A stretch of DNA of 64,000 nt from Gemmatimonadota bacterium. GTDB taxonomy: Bacteria > Latescibacterota > UBA2968 > UBA8231. Shown here piece after piece: positions 22,869 to 31,594 of the stretch. Below the pieces are notes generated by a model, which searched no databases, was not told the DNA's origin, and saw nothing but the letters and a program-made list of their open reading frames with translations. The DNA lies in the NCBI GenBank assembly GCA_018660835.1, contig JABJJN010000003.1:1-64000 (forward strand), read 5' to 3'. The position numbers and the translations under genes are program-made. The number at the start of each line of letters is the position of its first letter. Position 1 is the stretch's first letter.

Positions 22869-25800
22869 TCACCTCAACAGCAGCAGCTTCCGTGTCTCAA
22901 CCTGATTCCCGGCAGTGAGCCGGTAGAAGTACATCCCAGACGCCAAGTCCCTTCCCGCGTCATCTCTGCCATCCCATCGAAGGCTATAGCTACCCGCCTC
23001 GCGTAGGCCAACGGCAAGCGTTGCCACGCGCTGCCCTGCGAGATTGTAGAGGCTCAGATCCACATCAGCGGTCGAGGGCAGATCGAAGCGGATCGTCGTT
23101 TCTGGGTTGAAAGGATTGGGGTAGTTCTGGTGCACGGTGAAGGATTCAGGAGTGCTGATGTCGTAGGATTCGGTGACGGCGGTGATCGATGGAGGTGTTG
23201 CTGCAACCAACCGGATATCATCGAGGTAGAAGGTGCCTTCGAGGTCACCGGTAAAGCGAATCCTGGCGATCGGTCCCTTCAGGTCGAAGACCGCCAGGGG
23301 AATCTCCACCATCTGCCACTCCCGCACCTCCAGGTCCACGGCTGCGCCCTCCAAGCCCCCGCCGATCATTTCCACCGGCTCGCCCCTGACTGGGCTGGAT
23401 GTGTTCCCGGCTCCCTCGCCGCCCTGCAGTCCCAACAGCTGATCAACGGCGACGCGGACGAAGTCTCCCGCTGCCGCCCTCACATCGCCGGGGTGGAAGG
23501 CGAAGTGCAGGCTGCCATACCCCAGGTTGCCGGCGGGGACAGCCGGTGCGTAGGCCAGGCTCCACCTTCCGTTGGCACGCACCGCCAGAGATGTCTCGCC
23601 TCGGTAGACGACCCCATCCTCTTCGGGGTCCAGCTCCACAGCGTTGATGCCGCCCGTTACTTCCTTCACGAAAATTTCGAGATTCCCGTCGCGCCACGAC
23701 CCAAAGGCGATATTCGTCCCGTCCGGCGACCATGAAGGAGCGGCAAAATTGAGGGCACGGCTGGGCGATTCGCTCAGATTGACCTGATTGCTCCCGTCTG
23801 CGCCCATCACGTACACCTCAAAATCGCCGCGGTCTGAGTCGAAGGCGATCCTGGTTCCGTCCGGTGACCACGAAGGAGAGACATCCAACGCCGGATTGTT
23901 ACTCAGATTGACGGGATTGCTCCCGTCTGCGCCCATCACGTAAATCTCGGCATTCCCATCGCGGTTCGAAAAAAAGGCGATCTGCGTCCCGTCCGGCGAC
24001 CACGAAGGGCGGCTGTCCGTATTCGGGTGATTGCTCAGATTGACGGGATTGCTCCCGTCTGCGCCCATCACGTAAATCTCGGCATTTCCGTCGCGGTTCG
24101 AAAAAAAGGCGATCCTGGTTCCGTCCGGCGACCACGAAGGATGGTCATCTATCGCTGGGTGATTGCTCAGATTGATGGGATTGCTTCCGTCTGCGCCCAT
24201 CACGTACACCTCATTAGGGCCGTCGCGGTCCGATACGAAGGCGATCCTGGTTCCGTCCGGAGACCACGAAGGGAAGCCGTCGTTGTCCGGGTGATTGCTC
24301 AGATTGATCTCCGCTAAGGTCGTGGTCGTGCTCAACGCCCAGTTGCCCGTCCCTTCATCTGTGAAGACGGTCAGGTCTGCTGACGGCAGCACCGCGACCG
24401 TCCGCGATAGCCGGGTCCAGTAGGGACCCAGAGACGTGGATTGCTCGATCAGGACCGGGAGGATGCGCAGCCCATTCAAACCGTCCACCATCAACTCCGT
24501 CTCCAGGCGAAAGGAGCCCGCCCCCGCCGCTGCCAGCTCCACGGCCTCGGGCCCGCCGAAGGCACTCAGGTCCGCCGTCACCCGGGTGATCTGGGCTCCC
24601 TCCTCGAACAGCGCCGGCCGCAGAGTCGCCTTCAGGTCGATGCTCGTACCCGCCACCACCGACTCCGGCGGGGCGCCGGCTTCCCAGACAGAGGGCCGAA
24701 CGGTGTGATACGCTTCTCGTCCCTCGATAACGCGGATCTTCTGGTCGGTGGGAATATCGCTCAGCACATCCACCTGCCCTGACGGCCAGCGGATCTCCAG
24801 TCTGTCCACCTGGATGCGCCCGCCCAGGCCGAAGTGCGCCACCATCTCGTTCTGGTAGCGACCCAGGCCGCCCAGAATCTCACGCATCTGTCGCAATCCT
24901 CCGGCGGTGGCGATCAGCCGCGCCCCGATGCCAGTGCGGTTGCTCTCCACGCCGACCAACTCCACCCGCAGATAGTGGTTGTCGTTGCCGTTGTTGCGGA
25001 AGAGTCCCTTGCCCCACGGGGCGACCGAGGAGCCGCCGCTGTGCCCCACCATGGCATCGAGGAAACCGTCATTGTCGTAGTCGACCAAGCCCACACCCCA
25101 TACCCGGTCGACGAAGGGATCGATCAGATCTGTTGGCAAGCGAATGCCCGACCGGGATGAACCATCGGTAAACACACCCGTCCCGTCATTCAGATACAAC
25201 CTGATACCCTTGCGGAGGGGATCTCCCTCGTAGACACCCAGCAGCAGGTCGAGATCCCCATCATTGTCCAAGTCTCCAAAAGCAGCGCCCAGGGCCTGCT
25301 TGCCCAGGTCTGTCAGGCCGGCGCCCTCGTTGATCTGCAGCATGTTGCCCGCTCCGAGGTTGAGCAGCATGACCGATCGGAACCCCACGAGAACCCCGTC
25401 ACTGCCGGTCCCGTCATCCCCCCCGGCGGTCTGGAACAGATCCAGATGTCCGTCGTTGTCTATGTCTCCAACGGCAACACCGTTGGCTTGTCCCGTGTCC
25501 GCGACCGCCACGCTCACAAGCTCTGTGAAACCTCCTTGCTGGTCGTTGAGGAAGAGTCGGTTCGGGGCCTGCCCTACTCCCAGATACAGATCGGGCCAGC
25601 CGTCATCGTTGAAGTCAGCCGCCACTGTAGCCCCGTCGCTCCCGCCTGCGCTCGACCACTGCTCGTAAAGTCCGGCTTCCTCTGTGACATCGACAAAAGT
25701 GCCGTCCCCCGAATTACGGTACAGCGTGTTGGTCAGATTCGGTGTCTCCAGGTCTTGCCAATTCCTGGTGTGGTGATTGCTCCAGTTACCGACGTAGAGG

Positions 25801-26330
25801 TCGAGATGCCCGTCGAGGTCATAGTCGAACCAGATGGCGCTGTTGGAGGGCTCCTGCTCGTGCAGGCCGGCCTCCGCCGTCACCTCGGAGAACACACCTC
25901 TATCATTACGGAGCAGTACGTTGCGCACGCGGTTGGTACCAATGTAAGATCCCATCGGGATGAACAGGTCCAGGTCACCATCGTTGTCGTAGTCGCCGAA
26001 GATGGACCCGGCTCCCTTGTGAATGTCGGGCACAGGCGCCTGAATCAGCTGGTTCTGAGCAGCGAAGCGTTTCCCCTCATTGTGGATCAGAGCGATGCGG
26101 TGGACGCTTGCACTATTGAATGCACTGAGGCCAAAGAGTCCCTCCGCCTGGAACATGTCCGTCCAGCCATCGTTGTCATAATCACCGAGGGCCACGCCTC
26201 GCGCCGCGATCATGGGCGATCTCATGGCCTCGTCGGTGACATCGGTGAAGAACGTCTCCTGGGCCTCCACCGAACTCAGAAGGCACAGAACAAGCCCGAG
26301 TCTGGCACTGGCGCGCTGGTATCCGATCAA
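22869..26330 (-). CDS. Secreted FG-GAP / ASPIC-UnbV / TolB-like propeller protein with FlgD-like sorting tail
   Basis: A 1,153-residue secreted protein with an N-terminal signal peptide (LGLVLCLLSSVEA). Residues ~25-440 hold FG-GAP/VCBS repeats with DYDNDGWTD- and DNDGDLDL-type calcium loops. An ASPIC/UnbV domain follows (GIGARLIATAGGLRQ, then a WPSGQVD motif near 540). After a linker domain (~560-660), at least five near-identical 44-residue TolB/PD40 propeller units (PSWSPDGTRIAF, then EIYVMGADGSNP) span ~680-890. A carbohydrate-binding-like domain comes next, and the C-terminal ~85 residues form a FlgD-like sorting module (NYPNPFNPETTIRF, ending in a basic RKLLLLR). The tail suggests type IX-like export and surface attachment. 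The substrate is unknown. The gene is monocistronic and ends at a terminator. Confidence 0.85.
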   Translation of the reverse strand: MIGYQRASARLGLVLCLLSSVEAQETFFTDVTDEAMRSPMIAARGVALGDYDNDGWTDMFQAEGLFGLSAFNSASVHRIALIHNEGKRFAAQNQLIQAPVPDIHKGAGSIFGDYDNDGDLDLFIPMGSYIGTNRVRNVLLRNDRGVFSEVTAEAGLHEQEPSNSAIWFDYDLDGHLDLYVGNWSNHHTRNWQDLETPNLTNTLYRNSGDGTFVDVTEEAGLYEQWSSAGGSDGATVAADFNDDGWPDLYLGVGQAPNRLFLNDQQGGFTELVSVAVADTGQANGVAVGDIDNDGHLDLFQTAGGDDGTGSDGVLVGFRSVMLLNLGAGNMLQINEGAGLTDLGKQALGAAFGDLDNDGDLDLLLGVYEGDPLRKGIRLYLNDGTGVFTDGSSRSGIRLPTDLIDPFVDRVWGVGLVDYDNDGFLDAMVGHSGGSSVAPWGKGLFRNNGNDNHYLRVELVGVESNRTGIGARLIATAGGLRQMREILGGLGRYQNEMVAHFGLGGRIQVDRLEIRWPSGQVDVLSDIPTDQKIRVIEGREAYHTVRPSVWEAGAPPESVVAGTSIDLKATLRPALFEEGAQITRVTADLSAFGGPEAVELAAAGAGSFRLETELMVDGLNGLRILPVLIEQSTSLGPYWTRLSRTVAVLPSADLTVFTDEGTGNWALSTTTTLAEINLSNHPDNDGFPSWSPDGTRIAFVSDRDGPNEVYVMGADGSNPINLSNHPAIDDHPSWSPDGTRIAFFSNRDGNAEIYVMGADGSNPVNLSNHPNTDSRPSWSPDGTQIAFFSNRDGNAEIYVMGADGSNPVNLSNNPALDVSPSWSPDGTRIAFDSDRGDFEVYVMGADGSNQVNLSESPSRALNFAAPSWSPDGTNIAFGSWRDGNLEIFVKEVTGGINAVELDPEEDGVVYRGETSLAVRANGRWSLAYAPAVPAGNLGYGSLHFAFHPGDVRAAAGDFVRVAVDQLLGLQGGEGAGNTSSPVRGEPVEMIGGGLEGAAVDLEVREWQMVEIPLAVFDLKGPIARIRFTGDLEGTFYLDDIRLVAATPPSITAVTESYDISTPESFTVHQNYPNPFNPETTIRFDLPSTADVDLSLYNLAGQRVATLAVGLREAGSYSLRWDGRDDAGRDLASGMYFYRLTAGNQVETRKLLLLR

Positions 26331-26510
26331 GTGTGAACTCCTTACCGTTGGCTGCGCCCACGAGGGAAGGGCGTGGGGTGGAATCGCGTGGATTCCATCA
26401 ACAGGTTACTCGCAATGGCCGTGCCAGAGGGGCAGAATCCCGAAAGGCGTTGTCGTGTATGAGGTTAGGTCTACTGGCTAAGATTACGGAAAACAGGACT
26501 CGGCGTGATA

Positions 26511-26568
26511 CTGCGCTGTTTGACATGCACGAGGTCGGTTGATGGTTCAATTCCAGTATCGCCCACCA
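26511..26568 (+). repeat. Second tRNA-Val(GAC) 3' fragment
   Basis: TTTGACATGCA, GAGGTCGGT, GATGGTTCAATTCCAGTATC and the acceptor end repeat the fragment at 22740 with few changes, followed by the same terminator. The anticodon stem here no longer pairs well, so it is decayed. No 5' half is present. Confidence 0.6.
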
Positions 26569-26577
26569 TAATAGATG

Positions 26578-26616
26578 AAAAAGGGTCCCCAGGCTTGGCG
26601 CTTGGGGACCCTTTTT
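26578..26616 (+). terminator. Terminator, second copy
   Basis: AAAAAGGGTCCCC pairs with GGGGACCCTTTTT, one base different in the loop from the copy at 22808. It also ends the minus-strand gene at 26635. Confidence 0.8.
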
Positions 26617-26634
26617 GTTAGCTCGTTTCTCTGC

Positions 26635-28320
26635 TCATCTCAACAGCAACAGCTTCCGCGTCTCCATCCACTCCCCTGCCATGAGCCGGTAGAAGTACAC
26701 CCCCGACGCCAGTTCCACCCCGGCATCGGTCACACCATCCCAGATGACTGAGTACGACCCAGGCTCACAATGCCCCTCCACCAGTGTCACCACCCTCTGC
26801 GCTGCCAGGTTGTAGATCGCCAGTTCGACCTGTTGTGACTGCGGCAGATGGAAGCGGATCGTCGTCTCCGGGTTGAACGGATTGGGGTAGTTCTGGGACA
26901 GCTTGAAGAGCGATGGCTGGCTGGCTGTGCGCTCCTCAACCACTGCCGTTAACGCCGGTGGCTCTGCTGCCACCAACTTCAAGTCGTCCAGGTACCATGT
27001 GCCGGCGATGTTCCCCGCAAGGCTCACCGTGGTGAAGGTGTCCTCCGGCTTGAACGCCTCCAGTGGAATGTCCACCACCTGCCACTCCGGGCGCCCGAAG
27101 TCAACATAGTCGCGCAGGTTGACGGGTCTGCCCGGCACTGTGTTGATAGTAAGCCGATCCGAATCAGCGAAAACCACATCTCCGGGGTGAACTGCCAATC
27201 GCAAGACCACGTATCCAAAGGGATCCACCGGCTCCGGTGCCTGGAAGCTGATCTGCCACCCGCCAAAGCTCTTCTCGGTGAGGAAGCCCCCGGCTGCACG
27301 GCCCGTGTACACCTGATCAGTCTGTCCCAGATTCGTGTCCGCAACCCTGCGTTCGACCACACTCCAGCCCGACGCGAGTTCGTCGGTGAGCACAGCCAGG
27401 TCGGCTGTCGGCCAGACGGGCAACTCGAAGAAGGTCAGTATGCACGGCTCGCCGGCGTTGTCCTGGATGTAGAGCGGCAACCGATACAGGCCGCTGCGGG
27501 TTATCGTGGCGGATCGCTCCGCCCGGTACTGGCCCCCCTCGACTTGCACCATGTCCAATTGGGTCGCGATGCCGGCCGGCAACAGATCGAGTCGCGGCTG
27601 CGTGAAGAGCCCTCCCTCGTCCAGCGCTTCAGCCAGCTCCATCTCGGCCACCAGGCGTCCCGGTTGATCGACCAGAAACCCCTCGGCGGTTGACGAGAGC
27701 ACATGCGGGTAGCGAGTCCCTCCCGCCGCATCACGGGCGCAGCGGAAACCGAGCCAGGGCGTCTCGTCGGTCCCCTTCCCGTGCCAGCGAGTGGTCGTGC
27801 TCAGGACGGGACCTCCACTGTGGGCCGATCCGCCCCGCACGATTCGGTGGTCTTCCGGGGTGTCCCAGATCGGATCGAACTGGCTGCTCTTGGCATAGGC
27901 ATCCTCGTGGTACCAGTCTCCCACCCACTCCCACACGTTTCCCGCCATATCGTGCACTCCGTACGGCGACACGCCGTGCGGATAGCTACCGACCGGTGTG
28001 GTCACCGGCTCCCGCGTCTGGTAGTTGGCTCTGTCCTTGTCGATCCCCTCGCCCCACGGATAGTCACGTGCGTCCGTGCCGCGCGCCGCCTTCTCCCATT
28101 CTGCCTCGGTCGGCAACCGCAGCCCGGCCCACTGGCAATACGCATTGGCATCTGCCCAGGCCACGCCAGAGACCGGATGATTGTCCAGCGCGACTCCTCT
28201 ACCCGGCACGTCACAGGCTCCTGCTTCCACGCAGGCCCGGTGCTGGAGGTAGGTCACTTCGTATTTGTCGATGGTGTAGTCATTCAGGAAGACTGTGCGC
28301 TCAGGGTCCTCGTTCTTCAA
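26635..28320 (-). CDS. Secreted formylglycine-enzyme-like (SUMF1 fold) protein with FlgD-like tail, 5' end frameshifted
   Basis: Residues ~1-205 of this frame form a sulfatase-modifying-factor (FGE/SUMF1) fold: DYTIDKYEVT, LRLPTEAEWEKAARG, GVHDMAGNVWEWVGDWY, a RGGS motif and GFRCA near the end. The paired Cys used by true formylglycine-generating enzymes are not seen, so a non-catalytic or other role is likely. A middle domain and a C-terminal FlgD-like sorting module (NYPNPFNPETTIRF) follow, paralogous to the gene at 22869. The frame opens with a TTG without signal peptide. A signal peptide (GALLSTVVLSLASVSAQ) lies just upstream in another frame, from a GTG at 28439 with an ideal GGAGGAG site. 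Adding one base to a run of four C (28323-28326) joins them in frame. Confidence 0.75.
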   Translation of the reverse strand: MKNEDPERTVFLNDYTIDKYEVTYLQHRACVEAGACDVPGRGVALDNHPVSGVAWADANAYCQWAGLRLPTEAEWEKAARGTDARDYPWGEGIDKDRANYQTREPVTTPVGSYPHGVSPYGVHDMAGNVWEWVGDWYHEDAYAKSSQFDPIWDTPEDHRIVRGGSAHSGGPVLSTTTRWHGKGTDETPWLGFRCARDAAGGTRYPHVLSSTAEGFLVDQPGRLVAEMELAEALDEGGLFTQPRLDLLPAGIATQLDMVQVEGGQYRAERSATITRSGLYRLPLYIQDNAGEPCILTFFELPVWPTADLAVLTDELASGWSVVERRVADTNLGQTDQVYTGRAAGGFLTEKSFGGWQISFQAPEPVDPFGYVVLRLAVHPGDVVFADSDRLTINTVPGRPVNLRDYVDFGRPEWQVVDIPLEAFKPEDTFTTVSLAGNIAGTWYLDDLKLVAAEPPALTAVVEERTASQPSLFKLSQNYPNPFNPETTIRFHLPQSQQVELAIYNLAAQRVVTLVEGHCEPGSYSVIWDGVTDAGVELASGVYFYRLMAGEWMETRKLLLLR

Positions 28321-28439
28321 CTCCCCGCCGGCGTGGTAATGGTGATCTCAGACGGCTCCTGCGCTGACACCGAGGCGAGACTCAACACGACCGTGCTGAG
28401 CAACGCGCCTGGCATGATGATGACTGACATGATGCGCAC
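28321..28439 (-). pseudogene. Displaced signal-peptide exon of the gene at 26635
   Basis: GTG at 28439, seven bases after GGAGGAG, encodes a classical signal peptide and then EITITTPAG before a TGA at 28317-28319 in this frame. The normal FGE-fold start continues in the next frame, so the two parts form one gene broken by a single-base loss or an assembly error. Confidence 0.6.
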
Positions 28440-28526
28440 GTCCCTACTCCTCCAGCTGTGCCCCCTCAGTATGATTTCCAAAGTGCGATGCGTCTGTCAA
28501 CACACGCCTGACTGGCTCAGCTGCTG

Positions 28527-29483
28527 TCATTCTCCCAGTTCGGTCAGCAAGTCCGCAATCGACGGCTCCGGGTAGCACAGCGACAGAAGACCGCCCGCGT
28601 CCCCGCCTGTTTTGACTTCATAGCCCGTCAGCACGCAGGTGTCGTACAGCTTGCCCATGCCCATGGCAAAGGGATCGGAGAACACTTCTATCGTCGGATT
28701 CTGCAAGGTCAGCGTCTGCGGCCAGATCGACAGCAGGTCCGTCAGCAGATGCTCGGCGACACGTTGACCATCGTCGGCCAGCTCCTGCGCCAGTCTGGGG
28801 CCCATATCGATGACAAAGGGACCGTCGGTGCCTTGCACGGCACAGCGAAAGGAATGGCTTGGCCTGCCCAGAGAAAGGAGGACCTCGCAGACTGTCGTAT
28901 AGTCGATGAAGGCGACGTCTGCGGGGGCACCGAGTCGATCGGTGACATTCTGTGCGAAGCGATCGTGCATCTGCTCGATGGCGGCCAGCATCTTGCGATC
29001 GATACCACGGTTGTCTATCGAGCTTCGTGCTAGGCTTCCCAGTTCGGCCCAGTCCTGACACTCGGCCAGTGCACAGATGGCGCCTTGGGCCGCCGCGGTC
29101 TCATCAACCTTGGCCTGCATCCGCCGATTCATCTCGTCGCCGAGGACACCATATGTCGACGTATTGCCAGCCCGATAGGAATCTACCAGGTCATCGGCCA
29201 GGGTCTGGTAGAAGGCAAACCGACCAACGGCCCAATCCTGCTCAGACATGCCCTGCACGTGATCGACCAGGGCCTGCCAGCTGGAGAACTCGTATTCCCG
29301 TGCAAGCACCTGCTGCGCGTGTCTAAGTGAAAACCCTTGGACCGCACCGGGCGGCAGATCGTCGACCACAGCAGCAACACGCCGAAGAGCCTCAGGCTGT
29401 TCGGTCTGGTGGTCACTCAGCAGGGCCTTGGCCTGCTTCTTCAAGACATCAATGTGGGGGTTGAGCGGGAGGTGACGAGACAT
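28527..29483 (-). CDS. Ankyrin-leader / FliM-like chimeric protein
   Basis: A 318-residue protein starting at the ATG at 29483 (GGAAGAGGGTG upstream). Residues 1-75 match the N-terminal leader found on some bacterial ankyrin proteins (HIDVLKKQAKALLSDH, then a segment ending REYEFSSWQALVDHV), but no ankyrin repeats follow. Residues ~110-315 resemble the FliM/CheC-type middle domain of the flagellar switch (GPFVIDMGPRLAQELADDG, then FSDPFAMGMGKLYDTCVLTG and a GLLSLCYP end). No other flagellar genes are in the window. It may be a switch or phosphatase-like adaptor in a sensory pathway; this is inferred from fold resemblance only. Confidence 0.55.
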   Translation of the reverse strand: MSRHLPLNPHIDVLKKQAKALLSDHQTEQPEALRRVAAVVDDLPPGAVQGFSLRHAQQVLAREYEFSSWQALVDHVQGMSEQDWAVGRFAFYQTLADDLVDSYRAGNTSTYGVLGDEMNRRMQAKVDETAAAQGAICALAECQDWAELGSLARSSIDNRGIDRKMLAAIEQMHDRFAQNVTDRLGAPADVAFIDYTTVCEVLLSLGRPSHSFRCAVQGTDGPFVIDMGPRLAQELADDGQRVAEHLLTDLLSIWPQTLTLQNPTIEVFSDPFAMGMGKLYDTCVLTGYEVKTGGDAGGLLSLCYPEPSIADLLTELGE

Positions 29484-29640
29484 ACTTCACCCTCTTCCAA
29501 GTAATCGCCCGGTGTCCGCTCCGTCAGGCTGAAAGAAGGTCTATGTGGTAGTGCAGAAGGTGGGTTTAACCCTTGCCGCGGACTGGAGGCTCCCTTTGAG
29601 CTCTGACGTCAGGATAGTTGGGAGCGAGGCAAGGGTCAAG

Positions 29641-29673
29641 CGGGGAGCCTCGCGACGTCGCAAGGCTCCCCCG
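29641..29673 (-). terminator. Terminator of the RidA-like gene
   Basis: CGGGGAGCCT (29641-29650) pairs with AGGCTCCCCCG (29663-29673), just below the stop of the minus-strand gene. Confidence 0.7.
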
Positions 29674-29681
29674 ATTCCGCT

Positions 29682-30113
29682 CTAGTCCATGTCATCCTTG
29701 TAGGCGATCACACTGATTTCGACACGGAAATCGAAAACAAGATCCGTCCCACCAACGCACGCTCTCGACGGGAAAGATCCATTCTTGAAGAACGATGCAT
29801 AGGCCTTGTTCATCTCGTGGTAGTCTTCAATGCTGTGCAGATACACCGTGGCGCTCACCACATCGTCGAAGGTGTAGCCATTGGCTTCCAGATGCCTGCC
29901 CAGGTTCTCCATAACCTGTCGCGTTTCAGCATCGACAGATTCCTTCACGTCTGCCCCATCTTGCGTGCGGGCCACCTGGCCACTCACGTAGAGGGTATTG
30001 CCCGCCTGGCGGGTGGCGCTGAAAGGCAGCGTCTTGATAGGCACTGCTTCCTGAGCGCTTAGTGCTGTGACAGCGAAGAGGCCTACACAGATTGTGAGTA
30101 GTGAAGTACGCAT
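29682..30113 (-). CDS. Exported RidA/YjgF-family protein
   Basis: A 143-residue RidA-fold protein with an N-terminal signal peptide (LLTICVGLFAVTALSAQ), so it acts outside the cytoplasm. The core shows AGNTLYVSGQVART, a helix QVMENLGRHLEANG, DVVSATVYL and the conserved Arg in FPSRACVGG that binds the substrate carboxylate in deaminase members. RidA enzymes hydrolyse reactive enamine/imine intermediates released by PLP enzymes. A Tat-exported PLP-type aminotransferase starts 180 bases away in the opposite direction, so the pair may share a promoter region and a pathway. Many family members lack activity, so the reaction is likely but not proven. Confidence 0.85.
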   Translation of the reverse strand: MRTSLLTICVGLFAVTALSAQEAVPIKTLPFSATRQAGNTLYVSGQVARTQDGADVKESVDAETRQVMENLGRHLEANGYTFDDVVSATVYLHSIEDYHEMNKAYASFFKNGSFPSRACVGGTDLVFDFRVEISVIAYKDDMD

Positions 30114-30296
30114 ATGGGATATCTCCTGTTGGTCGGCGTTGGATCGCTACGGTGATGCAGAACAAACGGCGTTGTGACATCCACGACAACCGGTTGGCTG
30201 CGGTTGCCGTTGGCCACCTTGCTGGCTATCATGGACCAACATGGATATCGGTCGATTCGCCTTTGATGTCATTGTGAATTTGGAAGGGATGAAGTG

Positions 30297-31592
30297 ATGG
30301 AACGACGGAGCTTTTTTAAAGGGCTACTTGCCTCGGGCCTGGTGCTGCCTTTGTTGCCGAAAGCAGGTCGTGCGGGTGGGGATCCAGTCGAACTACTTGC
30401 CGACGATTTGCAAAAGTTCCCGACAAGCGATCCATCGTTCTGGCAGCGCGTTCGATCTGAATTTCAGATGCGCGATGGCGTCGTACACATGAACAATGGC
30501 AGCATCGGTGCGTCGCCTCGTGTTGTCACCGATAGCATCTTACAAGCACTGACAAAACTCGAGGCCGATCCGTACCACAACACATGGGGTGGCCTCGGCG
30601 CTGGCATGGAGGACGTTCGCCAACATGCTGCCGATTTCATTGGCGCCGATCTCAACGAAGTCAGTTTGGTCCGCAATTGCACGGAGGGCATGAACAATAT
30701 CGCCTCGGGCCTTGACCTGGAACCGGGCGACGAGATCCTGACGACGAACCATGAACACGGCGGCGGCATGTCCTGTTGGCAGTATCTGCGCCAATACCGC
30801 GGCATCAAGGTCAATTACCTGAAGATGCCGAATCCAGTGCAGGACAAGGCGCAACTACTGCGAGTCATCGAACAACATCTGACGCCGCGAACGCGTGTTG
30901 CCAGTTTCATGCACGTCGATACGATCACGGGCCTGCAGATGCCGATGGCCGACATCGCCGCCATCACCCGTCCACGAGACATCCTGCTGGTCTGTGATGG
31001 CGCACAGACGCCTGGGATGCTCGACATCGACGTGCGTGCCCTCGGGGTAGATGCCTTCGCCTCCTCGAGCCACAAGTGGTTGCTGGCGCCCAAGGGTACG
31101 GGCCTTCTGTATATCCGCAAACAGGTGCAGGACCGCATCCACCCATTGTCACTGATGAAGGGCTACACTGCCTACTCGGGCTCTGGCGGGACACGTGACG
31201 TCGCTGGAATTCTCGGCCATGGTACGGCCATCGATTTCCACAATGCTATCGGCAAGGCTCGAATCGAGGCGCGCTGTCGACAGTTGTCGATGCGCGTGCG
31301 CGAACATCTGCGGCAGATTCCGCGCCTTCGCCTGCTGACACCTGAGCAAGAGGAACTCAGCAGTGGCATGGTGACTTTTGCCGTAGATGGCGTCAAGAAC
31401 AGCGAAGTCCACAAGAAACTTTGGGAGGACTACGGCATCGCCGCCAAAGTAGCACAGGGAACCTACGTGTACACGGAGGTTGCGGCGCAATTGGGTGAAA
31501 ACTATAACTGCCTGCGCTTTTCCACGCACATCTACAACGATGAGTCCCAGGTGGATCGGCTCGCCGAGGCGCTGGCGACTATTCTCGCCTGA
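30297..31592 (+). CDS. Tat-exported class V aminotransferase (isopenicillin-N-epimerase-like)
   Basis: A 431-residue PLP enzyme with a twin-arginine leader (ERRSFFKGLLASGLVLPLL), so it is folded in the cytoplasm and exported. The class V aminotransferase fold shows NNGSIGASPR, the cofactor loop NCTEGMNNIASG, an Asp in LLVCDGAQTPG and the Schiff-base Lys in SSSHKWLLAPKG. Relatives include isopenicillin N epimerase and cysteine desulfurase-like proteins; the substrate is not predictable. A GTG (30294) directly before the ATG is also possible; GGAAGGGATGAA precedes both. It is divergent from the exported RidA gene and convergent with the epimerase gene, 2 bases apart at the 3' ends. Confidence 0.85.
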   Translation: MERRSFFKGLLASGLVLPLLPKAGRAGGDPVELLADDLQKFPTSDPSFWQRVRSEFQMRDGVVHMNNGSIGASPRVVTDSILQALTKLEADPYHNTWGGLGAGMEDVRQHAADFIGADLNEVSLVRNCTEGMNNIASGLDLEPGDEILTTNHEHGGGMSCWQYLRQYRGIKVNYLKMPNPVQDKAQLLRVIEQHLTPRTRVASFMHVDTITGLQMPMADIAAITRPRDILLVCDGAQTPGMLDIDVRALGVDAFASSSHKWLLAPKGTGLLYIRKQVQDRIHPLSLMKGYTAYSGSGGTRDVAGILGHGTAIDFHNAIGKARIEARCRQLSMRVREHLRQIPRLRLLTPEQEELSSGMVTFAVDGVKNSEVHKKLWEDYGIAAKVAQGTYVYTEVAAQLGENYNCLRFSTHIYNDESQVDRLAEALATILA

Positions 31593-31594
31593 GT

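Noticed and set aside
26635..28320. True formylglycine-generating enzyme
   Set aside because: The fold fits, but the paired catalytic Cys are not seen near the RGGS motif.
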